A stretch of 10,779 nt of DNA from NCBI GenBank assembly GCA_958439725.1, contig CAUBWJ010000053.1:1-10779 (forward strand), in the 5' to 3' direction. Origin of the DNA: an uncultured Muribaculaceae bacterium (GTDB lineage: Bacteria > Bacteroidota > Bacteroidia > Bacteroidales > Muribaculaceae). The position numbers and the translations under genes were made by a program. Each line of letters opens with the position of its first letter. Within the stretch, counting starts at the first letter, position 1. Positions 1 to 6,049 of the stretch are shown piece after piece. The notes under the pieces were generated by a model. That model made no database searches and was not told the DNA's origin. It saw only the letters and a list, made by a program, of their open reading frames with translations.

Positions 1-2
1 TT

Positions 3-254
3 TTGACAATCATCTTCGTGGCAGGTGCTTATTCATGCATCAACGGAGAGACAGCGAGAGAAAAGGAAATCCGTGAACTTAAACGCGACAGTATAGAACT
101 TGCCGAAGAGGAAGCTGAGATGCGTAAGGAATACGAAGAACTCAAACAGGAGTATCAAAGAGAGAAGGCAGCTTTTCAGCTTGAACAAAAAGCTTTAAAA
201 GCAAAAAAGGTAGTTAAGGAGATTAAAACTGATACCGCTATATTGATTGAATAA
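3..254 (+). CDS. Partial coiled-coil protein with possible membrane anchor (5' end outside window)
   Basis: This is the C-terminal 83 codons of a reading frame that is still open at the left edge. The first complete codon is TTG at position 3, but nothing suggests it is the true start. The visible part begins with a short hydrophobic stretch (TIIFVAGAY), which could be the end of a membrane span or signal peptide. From about residue 17 to 70 it becomes strongly charged (Glu, Lys, Arg) with regularly spaced Leu, Ile, Ala and Tyr, typical of a long helical coiled coil. The tail is Lys-rich and ends in ILIE before TAA at 252-254. I do not recognise a family. A small inner-membrane protein with a coiled-coil tail is the most natural reading; a fragment of a larger protein cannot be excluded. 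A probable terminator follows directly, so it seems to be the last gene of its unit. Confidence 0.6.
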   Translation: MTIIFVAGAYSCINGETAREKEIRELKRDSIELAEEEAEMRKEYEELKQEYQREKAAFQLEQKALKAKKVVKEIKTDTAILIE

Positions 255-278
255 AATAGCTGATATATAGATAAAAAT

Positions 279-313
279 AGGCAGCCTCGGCTGTGATGTC
301 GGGGTTGTTTGTA
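279..313 (+). terminator. Probable intrinsic terminator after the first gene
   Basis: Positions 279-291 can pair with 298-310 over 13 consecutive positions, with a 6-base loop (TGTGAT) and several G-U pairs. The right arm runs into a T-rich but interrupted tail (TTGTTTGT). The stem begins 24 bases after the stop codon of the first gene. Because of the wobble pairs and imperfect T-tract, termination is inferred rather than certain. Its end touches the -33 element of the mutS2 promoter. Confidence 0.5.
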
Positions 314-345
314 TTTGAATTATACTCGAATTATAAGTACCTTTG
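314..345 (+). promoter_or_regulatory. mutS2 promoter, Bacteroidota consensus
   Basis: TTTG at 314-317 and TACCTTTG at 338-345 are separated by 20 bp. This fits the Bacteroidota primary sigma factor pattern TTTG-N(17-23)-TAnnTTTG exactly. Transcription would begin near 350-352. That leaves only a few untranslated bases before ATG 355 but about 20 before ATG 373, which supports the later start of mutS2. Confidence 0.7.
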
Positions 346-372
346 CAATAAAGAATGAATGCACAGAGTATT

Positions 373-2814
373 ATGATATTTCCTTCAAATTTTGAACAGA
401 AAATAGGATTCCCTCATATTAAAACGAAGATAATCGACCGGTGCCACTCCAATATGGCTAAGGAAAGAGTGGAGAATATAACGTTCTCCTCCGATTTCGA
501 CACGGTGAAATTTGAGCTTTCTGCCGTTGACGAGATGCTTGGCCTTATTTCCGGCGACGCTATCCCTCCGCTTGGAAACGTAGCCGATATAGAGGCGGAA
601 CTAAAAGGCATAAGTCTTGGAGGCAGTATGATTGCCCCCTCGGAACTTCTTTCCGTAAGGAAGGCGCTTGAATCCATTAAGGAGCTGGATGCTTACTTCT
701 CTTCGCTCAAGGATGAATCAGGAAACAGCAGGGTAAAAACATTGGCATCTATTGCATCGGGAATTATGACATTTCCCGAACTCTGCCGTATCATAGACAG
801 AGTACTCGACCGTTATGGCAATGTCAAAGATTCGGCATCGGCCGAGCTTGCTGACTTGCGCCGGAAAATAAACAGCATGTCGGGTGCGGTAAACGCGGCT
901 ATGCGGCGCGTTATGACTAACGCGCTGAAAGAAGGCATTATTGACGCCGACGCATCTCCCTCGGTTCGTGATGGAAGACTCGTTATTCCCGTAGCGCCGA
1001 TGAATAAGCGGCGCCTGTCAGGAATAGTGCATGACGAGTCCGCATCAGGCAAGACAGTCTATATCGAGCCGGCGGAAGTGGTGGAAGCCAACAACCGACT
1101 GAGAGAACTCCAGATGGAAGAGCGAAGAGAAATAGCGCGTATTATCTCTTCGGTCTGTGCGGAAATAAGACCATCCACCGAAGAAATCGCTCGAAGCAAC
1201 AGTGCGGTAGGAGAAATAGACTTTATCAATGCCAAAGCTCTCTATGCGCGTTCGATAGAGGCATGTATGCCTTCCATTCATGCGGAGCCTGAACTGGAGT
1301 GGTATCATGCATGTCATCCTGTGCTGAAGGAATCTCTTGAAAAGCAGGGGAAAGAGATAGTGCCGTTATATATTACACTGGGAGAGGAGAGCTGTATTCT
1401 TATAGTGTCCGGCCCTAATGCCGGTGGAAAGTCGGCTTGCCTTAAGACCGTGGGGATTGTGCAATATATGCTTCAATGCGGTCTTCTTCCTCCGCTTCAT
1501 GAGAATTCCCACTGCGGGATATTCCGTGATATTTTCATGGAGATCGGCGACAATCAGAGTATAGAAGACGACCTGAGTACATACAGCTCCCATTTGCGTG
1601 ATATGAAGGAAATCCTTGCCAAGGGTTCCGACAAATCGCTTGTTCTGATAGATGAATTTGGAGCCGGCACCGAACCTCAGATAGGAGGAGCCATAGCGCA
1701 GGCTGTGCTCGAACAATTCCATGAGAAGGGGATGTGGGGAGTAATCACCACCCATTACCAGAATCTGAAACACTATGCTGAGGAAACACCTGGCCTGGTG
1801 AATGGCTCAATGCTTTATGACCGTCATCTCATGCAGCCTCTTTTCAAACTCTCAATCGGTAATGCCGGAAGTTCGTTCGCTCTGGAAATAGCGAGAAAAA
1901 TAGGATTGCCGAAGGAAGTAGTGAGCAATGCCGAGGCAATAGTAGGAAGCGATTATGTGAATCTCGACAAATATCTGCTGGATATCGCCCGTGATAAAAG
2001 ATACTGGGAAAACAAGCGGCAACAAATTCGGCTCAAGGAGAAAAAGCTTGACGATACAATAACGCGTTATGAAGAGGATGCCGATAAACTCAGGGCCCAG
2101 CGTCGGGAAATAATATCCGATGCTAAAGAAAAGGCCACTCAGATTATTGAAGGCTCCAATGCGCTGATAGAACGGACGATTCACGAAATAAGAAAGAATA
2201 ATGCCGAGAAAGAAAAGACTCTTGAAGCACGAGAGCAACTAAAACGGCAAAAAAATACTATTGCGAAGGATGCTGAAAGAGACCCTGAACTCCTCAGGAA
2301 AGCGCCCAAGAAGAAAAAAAGTCCGGTGAAAGAAAAGAAAATTCAGGAGTCCATAGCCGTAGGGGATACCGTTAAGCTTGACGGAGGGGGTGTGCCGGGA
2401 AAAGTTCTTGAAATCAATGGAGAAAATGCCTCAGTCAACTTTGGCATGCTGAAGACTACCGTAAAACTTTCACGACTTAAAAAGTCGGATACCCAGATTA
2501 AAAACGGGGCTAAAGACACATCCTTTGTGAGCTCGGCAACAAATGCCGAAAGCCGTCAGCGTCAGCTTAATTTCAAACGGGAAATAGATGTGAGGGGAAT
2601 GCGTGTGGACGAAGCCGTTCAGGCCGTGACTTATTTCATTGACGACGCAATTCAGTTCGGAGCCGAGCAGGTAAGGATTCTGCACGGGACCGGAACCGGT
2701 GCTCTACGGCAGTATATCAGGGATTATCTGAAAGGCGTTAATGGCGTGAAGGGCTTTCACGATGAGCATGTCCAGTTCGGGGGAGCCGGAATCACCGTTG
2801 TTGAGTTGAACTGA
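373..2814 (+). CDS. mutS2: MutS2 family ATPase with KOW and Smr domains
   Basis: MutS paralogue of the MutS2 type, a cytoplasmic dimeric ABC-like ATPase. The family has been linked to suppression of recombination and, in Bacillus subtilis, to sensing collided ribosomes; which applies here is unknown. Numbered from ATG 373 (813 aa): core and clamp region about 1-310; Walker A GPNAGGKS at 347-354; signature STYSSHLRD; Walker B LVLIDE at 423-428 followed by FGAGTEP; a long charged coiled coil about 500-680; a KOW-like segment starting at VAVGDTVKLDGGG; and a C-terminal Smr domain with DVRG near 739-742 and HGTGTGALR at 771-779. All ATPase motifs are intact and the length is normal for the family. 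The frame could begin at ATG 355, but relatives as I recall them begin at MI(Y/F)PSNFEQKIGF, and the promoter agrees with 373. No clear Shine-Dalgarno is seen. It converges on feoAB. Confidence 0.95.
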   Translation: MIFPSNFEQKIGFPHIKTKIIDRCHSNMAKERVENITFSSDFDTVKFELSAVDEMLGLISGDAIPPLGNVADIEAELKGISLGGSMIAPSELLSVRKALESIKELDAYFSSLKDESGNSRVKTLASIASGIMTFPELCRIIDRVLDRYGNVKDSASAELADLRRKINSMSGAVNAAMRRVMTNALKEGIIDADASPSVRDGRLVIPVAPMNKRRLSGIVHDESASGKTVYIEPAEVVEANNRLRELQMEERREIARIISSVCAEIRPSTEEIARSNSAVGEIDFINAKALYARSIEACMPSIHAEPELEWYHACHPVLKESLEKQGKEIVPLYITLGEESCILIVSGPNAGGKSACLKTVGIVQYMLQCGLLPPLHENSHCGIFRDIFMEIGDNQSIEDDLSTYSSHLRDMKEILAKGSDKSLVLIDEFGAGTEPQIGGAIAQAVLEQFHEKGMWGVITTHYQNLKHYAEETPGLVNGSMLYDRHLMQPLFKLSIGNAGSSFALEIARKIGLPKEVVSNAEAIVGSDYVNLDKYLLDIARDKRYWENKRQQIRLKEKKLDDTITRYEEDADKLRAQRREIISDAKEKATQIIEGSNALIERTIHEIRKNNAEKEKTLEAREQLKRQKNTIAKDAERDPELLRKAPKKKKSPVKEKKIQESIAVGDTVKLDGGGVPGKVLEINGENASVNFGMLKTTVKLSRLKKSDTQIKNGAKDTSFVSSATNAESRQRQLNFKREIDVRGMRVDEAVQAVTYFIDDAIQFGAEQVRILHGTGTGALRQYIRDYLKGVNGVKGFHDEHVQFGGAGITVVELN

Positions 2815-2830
2815 AGAAATTAATTTATAC

Positions 2831-5197
2831 TTAGAACAGCAATGCCACTCTATAAACTCCAAATGCGATAATCCATGCTACAAGCGTATTATACGCGATG
2901 GAGAAAATTCCGTATTTCAGTTTTCCTGTTTCCTTGACAATAGCGGTAATGGTGGCTATACACGGACAGTATAACAGAATGAACACCATGAAGCTAAGTG
3001 CGTTTGCCATTGTGAAGTCCGGTTCTCCTGAAACCGCACTGGGGGCCGTGATTCTTGCTGACAGAGAGGCATCGTCTATTTCTTCATCGCCGGTATAAAG
3101 CACGCCAAGAGTAGATACGACTATTTCTTTGGCGGGGATTCCCGCAATAGCAGCGACCGTGGCTCTCCAGTGGAAGCCGAGCGGTTCCATAACCGGATTT
3201 ACGGCTTTGCCAAGCATCTGCAGGTATGAATCGGTATGAGGATCGATGGCGGAGGTTGTCGCTGCCGGGTTGCCTTCGACGTTGGTTCCTGCGGAATCAT
3301 GATGCGGGAAATAATTCAGAGCCCATACGAGAATGCTTGCAACGAGAATAACTCCGCCCATCTTCTTCAGATATTGTTCACCCTTTCCCCACATGTGGCG
3401 GAGCGAAGCCTTGAATGTAGGAATACGGTAGGGGGGAAGTTCCATTACAAAAGGGGTCTCGTCGGCCTTGAAATAGAATCTTCTTAAAATCTTAGCGGTG
3501 AACATGGCCACGACTATTCCTGTAAGATAAAGACACAGGAAAACGAAAGCAGCGTGTTTCTCAAAAAAGGTTCCTACAAGAAGCACATAAATCGGGAGAC
3601 GTGCCGAACATGACATGAACGGATTTATGAGAATGGTGATGATGCGGCTGCTTCGGCTCTCTATGCTTCTGCTTGCCATTATAGCCGGAACGTTACAGCC
3701 GAATCCGATACGATGCATGAGTTTGTCCATTATGAAGGCTGCTCTTGCCATATAGCCGGAATCTTCCATAAATGAGATACAGAAATAGAGAATCAGAATA
3801 TTCGGAAGGAAAACAATCACTCCTCCAACGCCGCCTATAATGCCGTCGGCAATAAGGTCCTTTAGCATTCCATCAGGCATATACCTGGAGACGAGACCGG
3901 CAATAAAGTCCACAAGCTTCTCAATCCATTCCATAGGATAGGCTCCCAACTCGAAGGTGGCCCAAAAAGTAAAGAAAAGAATGAGAAGAAAAATCGGGAA
4001 CCCGAAAAGCTTGCTTGTGACAAGTGTATCTATTATTTGTGAATTGCTTTCATTCTGCCGCCGGTTCCTGGAGTAAGTTTCAGCGAGGGCGCCTGCTATG
4101 AATCCATATTTATCTGCGGCGATAGTAGATGTTATATCTTCTCCATGAAGGGATTCTATCTGCCTTACAAGATAATCACGCTCTTTTATAATATCGGAGC
4201 TTCCGGGACTGTCCTGAATCATACGCTCGGCTTCTTTGTCGCCCTGAAGAAGTTTTATGGCAATATATCGGGGAGAGAAATGACGGCCGATTTTATTGTC
4301 GGCCTTGATCATATCCTTTAATACCGTTACACCTTTTTCTATATCTTCTCCGAGATTGACATGAATATGCCTTACAGAGGTGTTTTTGTCTTCGTATACG
4401 TCTATAATCGTCTGGAAGAGCGCATCCAGGCCGCGGCCATCACGAGAAACAGTAGGTACGACAGGAACGCCTATCATCTCGCCGAGTAACTTATAGTCGA
4501 GTTTGTCGCCGGAAGCCTCAAGTTCATCGTACATGTTAAGCGCAATCACCATCTTACGGTCCATATCAATCAGTTCGGAGGTCAGGTAGAGATTGCGTTC
4601 GAGATTGGAAGCCACAACGACGTTGACCATGACATCCGGGGTTTCTTCTTTAAGAAATCTGCGGACATATAGCTCTTCCGGGGAATATGCGTCGAGAGAA
4701 TAGGTGCCCGGCAAATCCACTATATTGAATTTATATCCACGGAATGTGAAAGTCCCTTCCTTGGCATCAACTGTTACGCCGCTATAGTTACCTACGTGCT
4801 CATGAGCGCCCGCAGCTACATTAAACATGGAGGTTTTTCCACAATTAGGGTTGCCTATCAGGGCTATATTAATTGTATGGCGTTTTGATTCGTAAGCCTC
4901 GGTATGGGATGTAGCGGAAGTATGGTCTATATTGTTGACAGTTTTTCCGGGGGTGGTTGATTGAGGGAGGGAATCGATATGGACAACTTCAATAAGGTGG
5001 GCTTCCGATCTTCTTAGGGAAACGTCATAACCCATCAGACGATATTTAATGGGATCGAGAAGAGGAGCATAAAGGACTACTTCGATTTCTCTTCCTCTGA
5101 CGAATCCCATCTCCATCAGACGCTTTCTGAAAGCTCCATGGCCAAGAATTTTGAGAATCACGGCTTTCTCGCCGGTTTTAAGCTCGTCTAATCTCAT
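2831..5197 (-). CDS. feoB: FeoA-FeoB fusion, ferrous iron transporter
   Basis: Inner-membrane Fe(II) importer with a cytosolic G domain. Numbered from ATG 5197 (788 aa): residues 1-72 form a FeoA (SH3-like) domain starting MRLDELKTGEKAVILKI; a polar linker of about 35 residues follows; the G domain has G1 GNPNCGKT at 115-122, G2 around YSGVTVD, G3 DLPG at 161-164 and G4 NMYD at 221-224. From about residue 405 come multiple membrane spans with the conserved FeoB segments GCNVPA (500-505), SCSARLP (from 529) and PAKEIV (Lys at 690). The frame is open to 5260, but the extra 21 residues precede a normal FeoA start, and promoter-like sequences lie inside that extension. FeoA-FeoB fusions are common in Bacteroidota. 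No feoC is nearby, and I saw no clear Fur box. The stop codon lies 16 bp from that of mutS2. Confidence 0.95.
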   Translation of the reverse strand: MRLDELKTGEKAVILKILGHGAFRKRLMEMGFVRGREIEVVLYAPLLDPIKYRLMGYDVSLRRSEAHLIEVVHIDSLPQSTTPGKTVNNIDHTSATSHTEAYESKRHTINIALIGNPNCGKTSMFNVAAGAHEHVGNYSGVTVDAKEGTFTFRGYKFNIVDLPGTYSLDAYSPEELYVRRFLKEETPDVMVNVVVASNLERNLYLTSELIDMDRKMVIALNMYDELEASGDKLDYKLLGEMIGVPVVPTVSRDGRGLDALFQTIIDVYEDKNTSVRHIHVNLGEDIEKGVTVLKDMIKADNKIGRHFSPRYIAIKLLQGDKEAERMIQDSPGSSDIIKERDYLVRQIESLHGEDITSTIAADKYGFIAGALAETYSRNRRQNESNSQIIDTLVTSKLFGFPIFLLILFFTFWATFELGAYPMEWIEKLVDFIAGLVSRYMPDGMLKDLIADGIIGGVGGVIVFLPNILILYFCISFMEDSGYMARAAFIMDKLMHRIGFGCNVPAIMASRSIESRSSRIITILINPFMSCSARLPIYVLLVGTFFEKHAAFVFLCLYLTGIVVAMFTAKILRRFYFKADETPFVMELPPYRIPTFKASLRHMWGKGEQYLKKMGGVILVASILVWALNYFPHHDSAGTNVEGNPAATTSAIDPHTDSYLQMLGKAVNPVMEPLGFHWRATVAAIAGIPAKEIVVSTLGVLYTGDEEIDDASLSARITAPSAVSGEPDFTMANALSFMVFILLYCPCIATITAIVKETGKLKYGIFSIAYNTLVAWIIAFGVYRVALLF

Positions 5198-5230
5198 ATC
5201 TCGTTTAATCTCGAATTTTGAAATTTTCGG

Positions 5231-5261
5231 CAAAATTGCAAAATAAGACCGACAACGCAAT
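5231..5261 (-). promoter_or_regulatory. Possible feoAB promoter (weak match)
   Basis: Read on the minus strand, ATTG (5261-5258) and CAATTTTG (5238-5231) are 19 bp apart, each one base off the TTTG / TAnnTTTG consensus. An alternative -7 is TTATTTTG (5246-5239), also one base off, with only a T-run at the -33 position. Either places the transcript start about 30-40 bases before ATG 5197 and makes a start at 5260 unlikely. Confidence 0.35.
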
Positions 5262-5322
5262 AAGAAAAAACGATTATTTATAACCGTTCCAGATAATACG
5301 GGCTAATTTGTAAGGGTTGTTC

Positions 5323-5354
5323 TTAAGCCGCTATAAGCGGAAGGTAAGGCTTAA
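5323..5354 (-). terminator. Nested inverted repeat, weak terminator candidate
   Basis: TTAAGCC (5323-5329) is an exact inverted copy of GGCTTAA (5348-5354). A second inverted repeat, CCGCT-ATA-AGCGG, occupies 5328-5340 and shares two bases with the outer arm, so the two stems cannot both form fully. The outer arm includes the stop codon (5351-5353) of the minus-strand gene. No T-run follows on the minus strand, so intrinsic termination is doubtful. The position, just after that gene and before the feoAB promoter region, suits an RNA 3'-end structure. Confidence 0.3.
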
Positions 5355-5665
5355 CAAACCACTACTTTCTTAGACCATGCTTCGCACTTGACAATATAAC
5401 ACCCTTGCGGCAACTCTATTCTTTCTGAACCCTCGGACAGCTTCAGTCGTTTAACAACCTGACCGGTGATGGAATAGACTCTGAAGTTATAAGTGCCACT
5501 TTCGGGCTTGACTATTATTTCTATTCCGTCGGAATAAACTTTCACTTCAGGAAAATTTGCTGCCTGGGCATTATTATCATATTCCGCGTAAGCATGAGGA
5601 AAGCATTCCACCATTGCCGGTGAAAAAAACACTAAGAATAATATGACGAATAGCCTTCGAATCAT
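5351..5665 (-). CDS. Short exported protein with T9SS type A sorting-like C-terminus
   Basis: A 104-aa protein starting at ATG 5665. Residues 1 to about 20 are a signal peptide (two Arg, then a hydrophobic core LFVILFLVFF); cleavage could follow AYA at residue 27. After a linker rich in Ala, Asn and Asp, residues about 40-104 resemble the beta-sandwich of a Por secretion (type IX) type A sorting domain: VKVYSDG, then FRVYSITGQVVKRL, then IELPQGCYIVK, and a terminal KKVVV stretch. It lacks the usual PNP near the domain start and ends in Cys. There is no cargo domain, so it is a nearly free-standing sorting domain. It may be a small secreted protein, a remnant of a larger one, or a domain with the same fold and another role. 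The frame extends to a TTG at 5683, but that codon lies inside the -7 promoter element. The gene seems to be transcribed alone. Confidence 0.75.
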   Translation of the reverse strand: MIRRLFVILFLVFFSPAMVECFPHAYAEYDNNAQAANFPEVKVYSDGIEIIVKPESGTYNFRVYSITGQVVKRLKLSEGSERIELPQGCYIVKCEAWSKKVVVC

Positions 5666-5680
5666 AATGGATGACAACGA

Positions 5681-5712
5681 CAAAATTATGTAATTATTAT
5701 TTCAAATCAAAA
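5681..5712 (-). promoter_or_regulatory. Promoter of the short exported protein gene
   Basis: On the minus strand TTTG (5712-5709) and TAATTTTG (5688-5681) are separated by 20 bp, an exact match to the Bacteroidota TTTG/TAnnTTTG promoter. Transcription would start near 5675, giving a leader of roughly 10 bases before ATG 5665. It excludes the in-frame TTG at 5683 as a start. Confidence 0.7.
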
Positions 5713-5717
5713 ATTAT

Positions 5718-5737
5718 TGAAATAATAGTGAAATAAT
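5718..5737. repeat. Tandem 9-bp repeat upstream of a promoter
   Basis: TGAAATAAT occurs at 5718-5726 and again at 5729-5737, so the copies start 11 bp apart, close to one helical turn. The first copy also belongs to an inverted repeat ATTATT-GA-AATAAT (5713-5726). The pair lies immediately upstream of the -33 element of the exported-protein promoter, where activator sites are often found. Binding by a regulator is inference; in such AT-rich DNA it could be chance. Confidence 0.4.
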
Positions 5738-6011
5738 CGTGCATGTGAAGAATGGATAAACGGGAAAATCAGGGAAAATGAATCCGAAAGTTGAAACATT
5801 ATTGTAATCTTGATTATTGGAGAGGGTTAATTTTCAAATGATAATAATTTGCGCATATATCTTACAATTCGATTGAATCCGTAATGAAATGATTGCAGAA
5901 TGTGTAAAAATATGTATAATTCCTTAATGATATAAAATGAGTGTATATGAAGACTGATAAAAAAACGGTGGCCAGTCATATGAGGCAAGTTCAGATTTGT
6001 GAAAAAATTTG

Positions 6012-6019
6012 TAAATTTG
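6012..6019 (+). promoter_or_regulatory. Probable -7 element of the glycogen synthase promoter
   Basis: TAAATTTG matches TAnnTTTG exactly. No good TTTG lies 17-23 bp upstream; the nearest, at 5996-5999, is only 12 bp away, so the -33 element is weak or the promoter needs help. A transcript starting near 6025 would leave about 25 bases before ATG 6050 and would exclude the in-frame GTG at 5999. Confidence 0.45.
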
Positions 6020-6049
6020 CGTCCGAAAAATAGAAACCTTGCAGAATTT

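Larger units (their letters stand above)
5666..6049. other. Divergent intergenic region, AT-rich
   Basis: This 384-bp stretch separates the minus-strand exported-protein gene from the plus-strand glycogen synthase gene. It holds the minus-strand promoter (5681-5712), a tandem repeat just upstream of it (5718-5737), and a probable -7 element for the glycogen synthase (6012-6019). The middle part, about 5740-5990, is AT-rich. It contains only a short inverted repeat, CAAAT/ATTTG (5835-5839 and 5847-5851). I see no credible gene or structured RNA there. Confidence 0.6.

Noticed and set aside
1366..1773. 135-codon minus-strand frame inside mutS2
   Set aside because: Antisense to the Walker A to Walker B region, whose conservation explains the open frame.
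2898..3487. Two short plus-strand frames opposite the 3' part of feoAB
   Set aside because: Both are antisense to conserved FeoB membrane segments and show no domain or start signal.
5198..5300. Possible Fur box upstream of feoAB
   Set aside because: The region is AT-rich, but I could not find a convincing palindrome resembling a Fur site.
5835..5851. CAAAT/ATTTG inverted repeat in the divergent intergenic region
   Set aside because: Five-base arms with a seven-base spacer, in AT-rich DNA and not close to either promoter element.
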